From NCBI RefSeq assembly GCF_002929845.1, contig NZ_PJJS01000054.1, positions 20,392-84,391 on the forward strand: a stretch of 64,000 nt of DNA, in the 5' to 3' direction. The notes beneath the pieces are model-generated. The model ran no database searches. It saw nothing but the letters and a program-made list of their open reading frames with translations, and was not told where the DNA came from. The position numbers were made by a program, and so were the translations under genes. This document shows positions 47,279 through 54,913 of this stretch, piece after piece. The DNA comes from Cryobacterium sp. M96 (lineage in GTDB: Bacteria > Actinomycetota > Actinomycetes > Actinomycetales > Microbacteriaceae). Every line of letters begins with the position of its first letter. The stretch's first letter is position 1.

Positions 47279-49657
47279 AACTCCGACGTCATTCCCTGCT
47301 CCGTCAGCCGATGTGGTGGCCGTCGTGCTCTCGGGCTGTCGCGGGAGGCGCAGCCGCTTGAGTAGCAGCGCGTTGACCGCGACGATGACGCTGGAGCCGG
47401 ACATGGAGATGGCGGCGATTTCCGGACTGAGCCGGATGCCGAACGTCGGAAAGAAAACGCCGGCGGCAATGGGGAGCGCGATCGCGTTGTAGCCGACCGC
47501 CCAGCCGAGGTTTTGGCGCATTTTGCGCACGGTGCCTTTCCCGATGCGCAGGGCGATGGGGACGTCGAGGGGGTCTGACCGCATCAGGACTACGTCCGCC
47601 GTGTCGATGGCGACGTCCGTCCCCGCCCCGATGGCGATGCCCAGGTCCGCCTGTGCCAAGGCCGGAGCGTCGTTGACTCCGTCGCCGACCATCGCGACTC
47701 GCTTGCCGGACGCCTGCAGCTCCTTGATTTTCGCGGCCTTGTCTTCCGGGAGCACCTCGGCGATCACAACGTCGATCTGGAGCATGGATGCGATCCGCTG
47801 CGCGGTCGCCTCATTGTCGCCGGTGAGCATGACGACCTCGATTCCCGCTTCGTGAAGAGCGACAACGGCGGCCGCCGCGGTCTCTCGAACGGCGTCAGCC
47901 AAGGCGATGACCCCAGCGGCCTTCCCGTCGACGGCGACGAGGACCGCCGTCCGTCCGGTGGCGGCCAACGTCTGACGCTGGGCGGACACCGGATCAATAT
48001 CGATGCCCTGGGCGACCATGAGTTTGCGGTTGCCGACGAACACCTGGCGTCCTGCGACTGTTGCGCCGGCACCATGTCCCGGAACATTGCGGAACGCAGA
48101 TGCTTCCAACGCAGTCGCGCCGCGCCCGACGGCGTAACTGACGACGGCTGCGGCGAGCGGATGCTCGGACTCCCGTTCCACTGCAGCGACAAGGGCCAAC
48201 AACTCGACCTCATCCATCCCAACAGCAATGAAGTCCGTCACCTCTGGTTCGCCCCGGGTCAGAGTTCCCGTCTTGTCCAGGACGACCGTGTCGATTCGAG
48301 CTGAAGTCTCCAACGCGGTCGCAGTTTTAAAGAGGACACCGCGTTTGGCGCCCAGGCCGGTGCCGACCATGATGGCGGTCGGTGTCGCCAGGCCCAACGC
48401 ATCCGGACAGGTGATGACGACGACGGTGATCGCAAAGAGGATCGCGGTAGGAAGGCTCGCGCCGGCCAAGAGCCACGCACCCAGGGTGGCGCTGCCGCCA
48501 ATGAGGGCTACGAGCACAAGCCAGAAGGCCGCGCGGTCGGCTAGCCGTTGTCCGGGGGCCTTGGAGTTCTGTGCTTCCTGAACCAGGGCCACGATCTGCG
48601 CGAGTGCGGTATCGGCGCCGACTTTGGTCGCCCGCACGCGAAGGGTTCCGGTGGTGTTCACTGTGGCGCCGATCACGTTGGATCCGATGCTCTTGGCGAC
48701 GGGAAGGCTCTCCCCGGTGACCATGGATTCGTCGATGTCGGACTCACCGTCTTCTACGACGGCGTCAGTTGGAACTTTTGCTCCGGGCCGAACCAGGAGG
48801 AGGTCGCCCGGGACAACCTCCGCGGTCGGGACCTCAACCGGTTCCCCGTCTCGGATGACGAATGCCATCGACGGTGCCAACTCGAGCAGCGTGCGGATGG
48901 CGTCGTTTGCGCCGCCCCTGGCACGCATTTCAAACCAGTGGCCCAGGAGGACGAAGCTGGTCAGAACGGTCGCAGCCTCGTAGAAAACTTCCCCACCACC
49001 GGTAAGGGTGACAGACAGGCTATAGAGCCAGCCCGCTCCGACACCGACGGCTACCAGAACCATCATGTCCAGGGTTCGAGCCCGCAGCGCCCGGAAGGCC
49101 CCATCGAAAAAGATCCAAGCCGAATAGAAAATGACCGGCAGAGACAGGATCAACGCGAAAACGTCATTCCGCAGCCCGAACGGGGCAGGAACCGCGAAAC
49201 CGAAAACGTCGCGGCCGATCGGCGACCACAGGGTGATCGGAACCGACAGGATCACCGCCACCATGAACCGGTTGCGCATGTCCCGGATCATGCCGGCCAT
49301 GGACATGTCGCCGTGCGCGCCACCATGCCCCATGGTCTCCTGCATGGTTCGAGGCGGTTGTCCGGTCTTCATTTCATGTTCGGTGTGGTCGGTGACGGAT
49401 GACGCCACCGGATCGCAGATGTGATCGGGCACGGAGCGTCCAGCGCAGTGGTAACCGCATTCCCGGACCCATGCCGCCAGATCAGTGACGGAGGTCTGCC
49501 TGGGATCGAAGGTCACGCTCGCGGTTTGCGCTACCGGATTCGCATCAACGCTCAACACGCCGGGGCGGCGGGCGAGCACCGACTCGACGATCGCTCGCGA
49601 GGATGCCCATTGAACGCCCTGCACTTCGAGGACAGTAGTTTCGGCTTCCTGAGTCAT
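47270..49657 (-). CDS. Heavy-metal P1B-type ATPase with CPD motif
   Basis: 795 residues. The N-terminal HMA-like domain (about 8-75) lacks CxxC, having WASS instead, followed by a Cys/His segment (CGYHCAGRSVPDHIC) and a Met/His-rich stretch (HTEHEM, MGHGGAHGDMSM; about 92-123). The core is P-type: TGES actuator loop, DKTGT phosphorylation site (near 460), HP motif in SEHPLAAAV, GDGVND. The membrane metal site reads VITCPDALGLATP (near 417): CPD rather than CPC, CPH or SPC. Likely exports copper or a related ion. GGAAG precedes the ATG. The CsoR-type site 49723-49739 lies 66 bp upstream. Confidence 0.9.
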   Translation of the reverse strand: MTQEAETTVLEVQGVQWASSRAIVESVLARRPGVLSVDANPVAQTASVTFDPRQTSVTDLAAWVRECGYHCAGRSVPDHICDPVASSVTDHTEHEMKTGQPPRTMQETMGHGGAHGDMSMAGMIRDMRNRFMVAVILSVPITLWSPIGRDVFGFAVPAPFGLRNDVFALILSLPVIFYSAWIFFDGAFRALRARTLDMMVLVAVGVGAGWLYSLSVTLTGGGEVFYEAATVLTSFVLLGHWFEMRARGGANDAIRTLLELAPSMAFVIRDGEPVEVPTAEVVPGDLLLVRPGAKVPTDAVVEDGESDIDESMVTGESLPVAKSIGSNVIGATVNTTGTLRVRATKVGADTALAQIVALVQEAQNSKAPGQRLADRAAFWLVLVALIGGSATLGAWLLAGASLPTAILFAITVVVITCPDALGLATPTAIMVGTGLGAKRGVLFKTATALETSARIDTVVLDKTGTLTRGEPEVTDFIAVGMDEVELLALVAAVERESEHPLAAAVVSYAVGRGATALEASAFRNVPGHGAGATVAGRQVFVGNRKLMVAQGIDIDPVSAQRQTLAATGRTAVLVAVDGKAAGVIALADAVRETAAAAVVALHEAGIEVVMLTGDNEATAQRIASMLQIDVVIAEVLPEDKAAKIKELQASGKRVAMVGDGVNDAPALAQADLGIAIGAGTDVAIDTADVVLMRSDPLDVPIALRIGKGTVRKMRQNLGWAVGYNAIALPIAAGVFFPTFGIRLSPEIAAISMSGSSVIVAVNALLLKRLRLPRQPESTTATTSADGAGNDVGVSA

Positions 49658-49722
49658 GTGAATCTTCCATTCTGAAGAATCGGCCTCACAGCGACAATCT
49701 CCGTGTCGAACACTCTCATCCT

Positions 49723-49739
49723 ATACCCATGGGGGGTAT
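49723..49739. promoter_or_regulatory. CsoR-type operator upstream of the CPD-motif ATPase
   Basis: ATACCC-atggg-GGGTAT, a GC-rich-centred dyad with 6-bp arms, 66 bp before the ATPase start on the minus strand. The shape matches known CsoR boxes (TACCC..GGGTA). Confidence 0.75.
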
Positions 49740-49809
49740 GCGATCGGGGCGATCCACCTCGTCGGTGGGAGGCTGTCGTAGGGCCTCTGGGTCGTTAATC
49801 AGGCAACGC

Positions 49810-49826
49810 TACTAGGATAGATAGTA
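49810..49826. promoter_or_regulatory. BlaI/CopY-type dyad
   Basis: TACTA-ggataga-TAGTA in the divergent region, resembling the dyads at 51858-51876 and 53882-53896. BlaI/MecI/CopY regulators bind TACT/AGTA-type palindromes; assignment to the island's own BlaI protein is inference. Confidence 0.55.
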
Positions 49827-49969
49827 TTCCGGAATGCTTCTACCGGCTCACGGCTCACTTGTCGTTCGCTGCTCGCCGTGACGGCTTGAGGCGCACTGAA
49901 CGACTACCCCTTCCGGGAGGATGCACCGCCTGAAAAGGGGGAGTGGTGCACGCCGTTTGATTGTCCAAA

Positions 49970-49985
49970 ATACCCCAAGGGGTAT
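49970..49985. promoter_or_regulatory. CsoR-type operator upstream of SHOCT/MCO operon
   Basis: ATACCCCAAGGGGTAT: perfect 7-bp arms around AA, 48 bp before the SHOCT gene start at 50034. Best CsoR-box match in the window. Confidence 0.85.
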
Positions 49986-50033
49986 GCTTGCGGCAGTGTC
50001 TATTCTCGAAATATGAGTCGAAGGAGTCGGATC

Positions 50034-50285
50034 ATGATGTGGGGCTATGGAGGAAGTATGGGGCTGTACTGGCTCTTCGGGCTGCTGACAATTGTCGGTA
50101 TCTCGTTGCTGGTCGTGCTCATGGTTCGGCTGTTTTCTGGCGATCGTAGTGTCGGGCGGAAACAGGGGGGAGAGGTTGGGCTAGGCCGCGCGCGCCAGAT
50201 ACTGGATGAACGTTTCGCCAGGGGTGAGCTGACCGCAGAGCAGTACCGCGAACAGCGCGCAGTCTTGGGCGAGGATAAGTGGTGA
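50034..50285 (+). CDS. Short membrane protein with SHOCT domain (second copy)
   Basis: 83 residues from ATG 50034, chosen because AAGGAG (50021-50026) lies 7 nt upstream; an in-frame ATG at 50013 precedes the ribosome site. MMWGYGGSMG start, one transmembrane helix (about 12-34) and a C-terminal SHOCT domain (ARQILDERFARGELTAEQYR). Its layout and Met/Trp-rich N-terminus match the protein at 45118-45378, so they are paralogues. Its stop codon overlaps the multicopper oxidase start region, indicating co-translation under the CsoR-type site 49970-49985. Confidence 0.88.
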   Translation: MMWGYGGSMGLYWLFGLLTIVGISLLVVLMVRLFSGDRSVGRKQGGEVGLGRARQILDERFARGELTAEQYREQRAVLGEDKW

Positions 50286-51790
50286 AGCCTCTCAGCCGTC
50301 GAAGCGCTCTCACGCTCGGTGGCCTCGGGCTGGCGAGCACGGTTGCCGGGGGAGCGGGACTTCTCTGGAGCCAGCAGACAGCATCGCCTTCGGCCACCAG
50401 CTCAGGCTTTGGGGCGCCCTCCGGGGATCCACTGGTTCAGCCGCCCGAGCTACGTAGCGCCGATGGCCGCCTCAAGGTACGCCTGGATGCTGCACCGGGG
50501 GACGTGAAGATTTCCGGTCGCGGTGCCACCGTGCTGAGCTATAACGGGGGCGTGCCGGGGCCTACCCTACGCGTTCAGGCGGGCGACACGCTCAATGTGA
50601 GCCTGCACAACGGCCTCAACGATCCGAGCAACCTGCACGTGCACGGATTGCATGTTTCTCCGTCGGACAACGGCGACAACATGTTCGTGACCGTGAAGGC
50701 CGGAGAGTCCTTCGACTACGAATATCAGCTGCCGCCTGATCACCCGCCGGGAGTGTACTGGTATCACCCGCACCACCACGGGTTCGTCGCCGATCAGGTC
50801 TTCGGCGGCCTTTACGGGGCCATCATTGTCGAGGACCCCACGCCCATCAGGGCAACGCGAGAGCGCGTGCTCGTCATCTCAGACATCACACTGGACAGCC
50901 TGGGCCGCATCCCTCCCGTCACGCCGATGGAACAGATGGCGGGACGGGAAGGACAACTCGTTCTGGTCAACGGGCAGGTGAATCCGGTCATGACCGCCCG
51001 TCCGGGGGAACGCGAACGTTGGCGCATCGTCAACGCCTGTGTGTCCCGGTACCTGCGGCTGCGTCTCGACGGGCAGGAGCTACAACTCCTCGGCATCGAC
51101 TCGGGACGGTTCCAGACCCCCGGCGACGTCGATGAGGTAGTGCTGTTACCCGGCAACCGAGCGGACCTCCTGGTTACCGCTGTCTCAGGGACATCCATCT
51201 TCCAGACGCTGCCCTACGACCGCGGCGGCCCGAACGGAATGATGGGCGGGATGATGGGCGGCGGCGCTGGACCCAGCGGGCAGGACGCTCAGAGCAACCC
51301 TCGCGGCTTTTCAGTGGCGACACTAACGGTGTCCGGTGATGCGATGACCGCCCTGTCCGCGGTCCCCGAGCAGGCCGTGCCCCCAGATCTTCGTTCGCGG
51401 CCCGTGACGGCGCGTCGCGAGCTCACGTTCGGGATGGGAATGGGCGGGATGAGGGGCGGCTCGATGATGAGTTTCACCATTAATAAAGAGGTGTTCGATG
51501 CGGACAGAACAGACACCACGGTTCAGGCCGACAGCATCGAAGAATGGACCCTGACAAACACCAGCCAGATGGACCACCCCCTGCACCTGCACGTTTGGCC
51601 AATGCAGCTCGTTGAGGAAAATGGCAGGGCGGTCGAGTTGGTGGTTCGGCAAGACGTTGTCAATGTTCCGGCAGGGGGACGAGTGAAGGTCCGCATCGCC
51701 TTCGACGACTTCGCCGGACGGACTGTCTATCACTGCCACATCCTCGATCACGAGGACAACGGGATGATGGGCGTCATTGAAGCAAAGTAA
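50279..51790 (+). CDS. Multicopper oxidase (CueO/laccase type), Tat-exported
   Basis: 503 residues. Twin-arginine signal (SRRSALTLGGLGLAS), about 1-40. Three cupredoxin domains with all copper ligands visible: HVHGLH (near 115), YWYHPHHHG (near 160), HPLHLHVW (near 438) and HCHILDHEDNGMM with the type-1 Cys-His-Met set (near 483). A Met/Gly-rich loop (GMMGGMMGGG, near 320, and GMGMGGMRGGSMM, near 382) resembles the Met-rich insert of CueO that binds extra Cu(I). It oxidises Cu(I) to less toxic Cu(II) outside the membrane. GTG 50279 or 50282 both possible. Confidence 0.93.
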   Translation: MVKPLSRRSALTLGGLGLASTVAGGAGLLWSQQTASPSATSSGFGAPSGDPLVQPPELRSADGRLKVRLDAAPGDVKISGRGATVLSYNGGVPGPTLRVQAGDTLNVSLHNGLNDPSNLHVHGLHVSPSDNGDNMFVTVKAGESFDYEYQLPPDHPPGVYWYHPHHHGFVADQVFGGLYGAIIVEDPTPIRATRERVLVISDITLDSLGRIPPVTPMEQMAGREGQLVLVNGQVNPVMTARPGERERWRIVNACVSRYLRLRLDGQELQLLGIDSGRFQTPGDVDEVVLLPGNRADLLVTAVSGTSIFQTLPYDRGGPNGMMGGMMGGGAGPSGQDAQSNPRGFSVATLTVSGDAMTALSAVPEQAVPPDLRSRPVTARRELTFGMGMGGMRGGSMMSFTINKEVFDADRTDTTVQADSIEEWTLTNTSQMDHPLHLHVWPMQLVEENGRAVELVVRQDVVNVPAGGRVKVRIAFDDFAGRTVYHCHILDHEDNGMMGVIEAK

Positions 51791-51857
51791 CAACGACTCC
51801 TGACAGGGGCTTTCCTGTGTGACCGCGGTTCACTGCGACGGGAGCCAACTTCGGCTA

Positions 51858-51876
51858 CTACTATGAAAGATAGTAG
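51858..51876. promoter_or_regulatory. BlaI/CopY-type operator upstream of Met/His-rich protein
   Basis: CTACTATGAAAGATAGTAG has perfect 7-bp arms (CTACTAT/ATAGTAG) around GAAAG, 18 bp before the ATG of the secreted Met/His-rich protein gene. It is the clearest BlaI-type dyad in the island. Confidence 0.75.
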
Positions 51877-51894
51877 ACAAAGAAGGAGGCGCTC

Positions 51895-52224
51895 ATGCGC
51901 TCACGAATCTGGATCATCTCCCTGGCCGCTGGAGCGTTGCTTGCAGCAGGCACCGTCGCTCCGGCCTACGCGGCCGAGGGCAGCAGCCCTCCGGCCCCGG
52001 CGGGTCAGGCCGAGGATAGCGCCCGCGGACACATGGCCGCGATGCACAGAGCACCTGGCCTGGTGAAAATGCACGAACAGATGATGGCCGGGATGTCCGA
52101 CACGGCTGACATGACGGCCGGTGCACCCGGCATGGCGAAAATGCACGAGCAGATGATGGCCCATCACCCGGCTGGCGACGCTTCGTCGGAGGCTGGCAAT
52201 AAAAGCCTGGAGGCGTCACGGTGA
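51895..52224 (+). CDS. Secreted Met/His-rich protein with duplicated motif, likely copper-binding
   Basis: 109 residues. Signal peptide (MRSRIWI, hydrophobic core, cleavage near AYAAEG). The mature part contains two copies of a 14-residue unit, APGLVKMHEQMMAG and APGMAKMHEQMMAH, plus other Met and His (GHMAAMHR, HHPAG). M-x-H/H-x-x-M clusters of this kind bind Cu(I)/Cu(II). GAAGGAGG precedes the ATG; a BlaI-type dyad lies just upstream. Co-translated with the small protein that follows (GTGA). No named family recognised. Confidence 0.8.
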   Translation: MRSRIWIISLAAGALLAAGTVAPAYAAEGSSPPAPAGQAEDSARGHMAAMHRAPGLVKMHEQMMAGMSDTADMTAGAPGMAKMHEQMMAHHPAGDASSEAGNKSLEASR

Positions 52225-52400
52225 GTACGGCGCTCTATGGTCTGGCCCTCCTGGCCTGCCCAGCGGCTATGGGCTTGATGATGTGGTTCATGATGCGAGG
52301 GAAGACGACAGCTGATGCGCCGAAGTCGCTGTCGGCGGCCGATGAAATGGAGTTGACCACCGTGCGCGCGGAGGTGGACACGCTGTATCTGCCGAATTGA
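52221..52400 (+). CDS. Small Met-rich single-span membrane protein
   Basis: 59 residues, starting at GTG 52221 inside the stop codon of the previous gene (GTGA). An N-terminal transmembrane helix (about 4-25) includes Cys13 and a methionine cluster (MGLMMWFMMRG), followed by a short helical acidic tail with ADEMELTTVRAEVDTL. No family recognised with certainty; similar mini-proteins accompany copper genes in Actinobacteria. Coupling to a secreted Met/His-rich protein suggests they act together in copper handling at the membrane; this is inference. Confidence 0.7.
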   Translation: MSTALYGLALLACPAAMGLMMWFMMRGKTTADAPKSLSAADEMELTTVRAEVDTLYLPN

Positions 52401-52489
52401 GGTTCTTATTCAGCCTCAACACCTGTTCGATGGCCGTCAGTGCGGTTGCAGTGTGAGATCCGGGCTTCCGGGGGAATGCGCAGCGTCGA

Positions 52490-53458
52490 TCACATCGTCA
52501 AGGACTGCTCGTCCTCCGGGCACGGGTCCATTGTTCCCGCTGCGGATGCGGGGGCGATGGCGAGGAACAAGGGCAAGGCGATCAACAATCCCATAGCCAA
52601 AGCAGCGACGGTTGTCTTCCCGGCGCCGAGGGGCCGAGTCGGTGAAATAAGTCTCCTGACTCGGCTGGGAGCTGATTCTCCGCCAGCACCGAGGGCCGCC
52701 GCGGGGGTCAGCCCGTGTTCAGCCAGGCGCACCAAGGCGGTGGCGACTGTGGTCCGGTCACTATGACGGGCCGCACTGTCATCGGCGAGCATCTCGACGA
52801 GCCGGCCCAGTTCTCTGCGTGCGGTTCGAAATGCTGGGACACGGGGGAATGCATGCTGTAGCGCGTCGGCCGCCGCGAGGATGAGGTCGTGACGTCCCCG
52901 CAGGTGGGCCCGTTCGTGGGCCAGAACGGCGAGGAGCTGATTGTGATCCAACGCCGACAGGGCGGCACTGGTCAAGACGACCTGACGGACCCTGCCTGGT
53001 AGGCAGTACGCGGCGGCGGCCGGATGGTCGACGACGAGAGCGTCGTATCGGAGGTGGGGTCGCGCAATGAGGGCCAGGGCGTCCAGTTGTACTTTCCTGT
53101 TACGGGCTGCGATTGCCCGGTCCGCGGCCAGGCAATAGGCGACCCGGACGAGGATGGCACTTGCGGCGGCAGCGCCGGTGGCGCTGACCACGGCACCGCC
53201 TGGCGTGGAGTATTGCGCGAGGAGGGCCATCGCGCAGGTACGGATCCAGTCGGCGAGGTTGATGGTCCAGGGAATCGCGGGGATGGCCAGGCTCGAACCG
53301 GCAAGCAGCACCGCCAAAACAATTGAGACGCTCAGCGTTTGCCACGCAGTGATCCCGATCCGGGGAGACCGCTCGAGCCACGACATCCGGCGCAATAGGG
53401 TCGGCCCCAGGACGGCCAGAATCACGGCGAGGACCGCCAAAACGGCTGGAGCAATCAT
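52490..53458 (-). CDS. M56 (BlaR1-like) membrane metallopeptidase without sensor domain
   Basis: 322 residues. About three N-terminal TM helices (about 1-105), a cytoplasmic zinc-protease domain with LAHERAH (HExxH, near 180) and a downstream acidic ligand (EMLADDSAAR), and a C-terminal TM helix (about 285-305) with a short exported tail ending in a Cys-containing segment. BlaR1/MecR1 carry a penicillin-binding sensor after this TM; it is absent here. The start overlaps the BlaI gene (ATGA). Probably cleaves the BlaI-type repressor in response to an envelope or metal signal. Confidence 0.88.
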   Translation of the reverse strand: MIAPAVLAVLAVILAVLGPTLLRRMSWLERSPRIGITAWQTLSVSIVLAVLLAGSSLAIPAIPWTINLADWIRTCAMALLAQYSTPGGAVVSATGAAAASAILVRVAYCLAADRAIAARNRKVQLDALALIARPHLRYDALVVDHPAAAAYCLPGRVRQVVLTSAALSALDHNQLLAVLAHERAHLRGRHDLILAAADALQHAFPRVPAFRTARRELGRLVEMLADDSAARHSDRTTVATALVRLAEHGLTPAAALGAGGESAPSRVRRLISPTRPLGAGKTTVAALAMGLLIALPLFLAIAPASAAGTMDPCPEDEQSLTM

Positions 53459-53835
53459 GGCGCGGTGCCTGTGCGACCCTGAAGGTGCTCGTCAAGGGCA
53501 AGACGGAGGCTGGCGACTTCCTCTGGCGGAATGTGGTCGAGGAAGTGCAAAAATGTCACCGAAGTGTCAGCTCCTCCGGCAAGGACTTCCCCCATGAACG
53601 CGGCAGTGTGCTGCTCACGAGTCTGCGCAGGTCGGTAAAGATACGCACGGCCGTCCTTCTCCCGAGTCAGAAAGCCTTTGCGGCGCAGGTTGTCCATAAC
53701 TGTCATTACCGTTGTGTAGGCGAGTGTGCGCTCGCGTTGGAGATCCTCCAGCACCTCGCGAACGGCGACCGGGCGCCCCCAGGACCAGATGCGATCCATG
53801 ACGTGCTGTTCCAGCGTGCCGAGTGGGCGCACCAT
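53455..53835 (-). CDS. BlaI/MecI/CopY family repressor
   Basis: 126 residues. Winged helix with GTLEQHVMDRIWSWGRPVAV, then REVLEDLQRERTLAYTTVMT and VMDNLRRKGFLTREKDGRAY (about 5-70), and a C-terminal dimerisation helix set (about 75-120). Paired with the M56 peptidase. Family members respond to beta-lactams (BlaI) or copper (CopY); no CxCx(4)CxC copper motif of CopY is present, so direct copper sensing is unlikely. Three TACTA/TAGTA-type dyads in the island are candidate targets, including one 47 bp upstream of its own start. Confidence 0.9.
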   Translation of the reverse strand: MVRPLGTLEQHVMDRIWSWGRPVAVREVLEDLQRERTLAYTTVMTVMDNLRRKGFLTREKDGRAYLYRPAQTREQHTAAFMGEVLAGGADTSVTFLHFLDHIPPEEVASLRLALDEHLQGRTGTAP

Positions 53836-53881
53836 GGGTTGTTCCCTTCTACGCTCTAATGGAAACGAAAACCCCTAATCA

Positions 53882-53896
53882 ACTACCTTCCATAGT
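53882..53896. promoter_or_regulatory. BlaI-type dyad near its own gene
   Basis: ACTA-ccttcca-TAGT, an imperfect match to the 51858-51876 dyad, about 47 bp upstream of the BlaI start on the minus strand. Autoregulation is typical for this family. Confidence 0.5.
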
Positions 53897-53936
53897 AACG
53901 TACGGTCCCTGCTGCGCCCGCGGGATCCCGTGCCGA

Positions 53937-54575
53937 TCAGCCCTGGACGCCACCAGAGCAGGGTGCGCCGGGTTCGGGTGTCTGTGGGCCCTGTAGGTAG
54001 GTCTGCAGGAACAACTGCAGGCGGGGGTCATCCACGTTGTCCAGTTGCAGTTGTTTTCCCCAGGCGCTGGCGACAATCGGGGCGGGGAGGTCAGGATACG
54101 GGCTCAAGAGTTCGTATGGGTTCGACTCGGCATCAGCCGTCAGAGTGTCGATCTGCTCTTGCGGCAGATCGGATCGGTAGGTGACCCACACCGCGCCATG
54201 CTCGAGCGAGTGCACGGCCCGCCAGGTGTCTACCGGCTTCGTGTACACGCCGCAGTTTGTCAGCTCGGCCGAATGATCTCCGCCGACGGGGGGAAGCGTC
54301 GGAAACGCAACCTCGTTGACCACGTGGTCGCGGCTCAATCCATCAGAACTCTCCACGCCACTGATTGGCTTGTCTGCTGCCGATCTCGCCGCGTCCTGGT
54401 CTTTCTGGTTGACGATGAAGATGGAGACAACGGTCGCCACGAGGGTGATTGCGACGACGGTGCCCAAGCCGTAGATCCAGAAGCTCCGACGCCGCTCGCC
54501 CCGCTTCAGCTGTGCTCGTGCGGCCGCAACGATCGCCTGCCGATGTGCTCTGTCCTCTGTGTTCGGGTGTTCCAT
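53937..54575 (-). CDS. DUF3105 domain membrane-anchored protein
   Basis: 212 residues. Cytoplasmic basic N-terminus (LKRGERRRS), one TM helix (about 35-56), then an extracytoplasmic DUF3105 domain: PPVGGDHSAELTNCGVY, VHSLEHGAVWVTYR and a C-terminal GAPCSGG. The conserved His/Cys residues suggest metal binding, but the family is uncharacterised. Last gene of a minus-strand thiol-redox group (peroxiredoxin, thioredoxin-fold protein). AGAGGA lies upstream of the ATG. Confidence 0.88.
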   Translation of the reverse strand: MEHPNTEDRAHRQAIVAAARAQLKRGERRRSFWIYGLGTVVAITLVATVVSIFIVNQKDQDAARSAADKPISGVESSDGLSRDHVVNEVAFPTLPPVGGDHSAELTNCGVYTKPVDTWRAVHSLEHGAVWVTYRSDLPQEQIDTLTADAESNPYELLSPYPDLPAPIVASAWGKQLQLDNVDDPRLQLFLQTYLQGPQTPEPGAPCSGGVQG

Positions 54576-54589
54576 TTGGACGGTCCTCT

Positions 54590-54913
54590 CTATTGCTGAT
54601 GTGCATTGTGGTGTACGGCAACGTTCTGTGAGCTGCCGTTCGAGCCCGGCTGCCCCTGGGCGGCTACGTCGGGGCGGGACAGCTGGAGCCGCAGCTTCTT
54701 CTCCGATAGCCTCCCGTAGCTGAACATGACGTCGTCGATCAGGATGCCGGGGGCAAAGATGATGCCGTTCCGAGCGGCCAGAGCCCGGCCTTCATCGGTG
54801 TCCAGGCCGATCGCCTCGACCTGAAAGGAGTAGTCCGCGGAGAGTCGGGACACTACCAGCTTGGCTTGATCGCAGGCGTGGCACGAGGCTTGCGTCAGTA
54901 CGGTGATTCGCAT
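54590..54913 (-). CDS. Thioredoxin/glutaredoxin-fold protein
   Basis: 107 residues. Starts directly with the first strand and active site (ITVLTQASCHACDQ; CxxC at C11/C14), a fold that continues to about residue 80 with the cis-Pro region in IIFAPGILIDD. A polar tail (about 83-107) ends in VHHNAHQQ, His-rich. No signal peptide, so cytoplasmic. The start shares one base with the peroxiredoxin stop (TGATG), so the two are co-translated; it may reduce the peroxiredoxin or move metal thiols. Confidence 0.85.
   Translation of the reverse strand: MRITVLTQASCHACDQAKLVVSRLSADYSFQVEAIGLDTDEGRALAARNGIIFAPGILIDDVMFSYGRLSEKKLRLQLSRPDVAAQGQPGSNGSSQNVAVHHNAHQQ

Larger units (their letters stand above)
49658..50033. 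other. Divergent regulatory region of the copper ATPase and SHOCT/MCO operons
   Basis: 376 bp with no gene. It carries two CsoR-type dyads (49723-49739 and 49970-49985) and one BlaI-type dyad (49810-49826), so both regulatory systems appear to meet here. Confidence 0.75.

Noticed and set aside
53455-53835. CopY assignment for the BlaI-family repressor
   Set aside because: The Cys-rich CxCx(4)CxC copper motif of CopY is absent; BlaI-like is safer.
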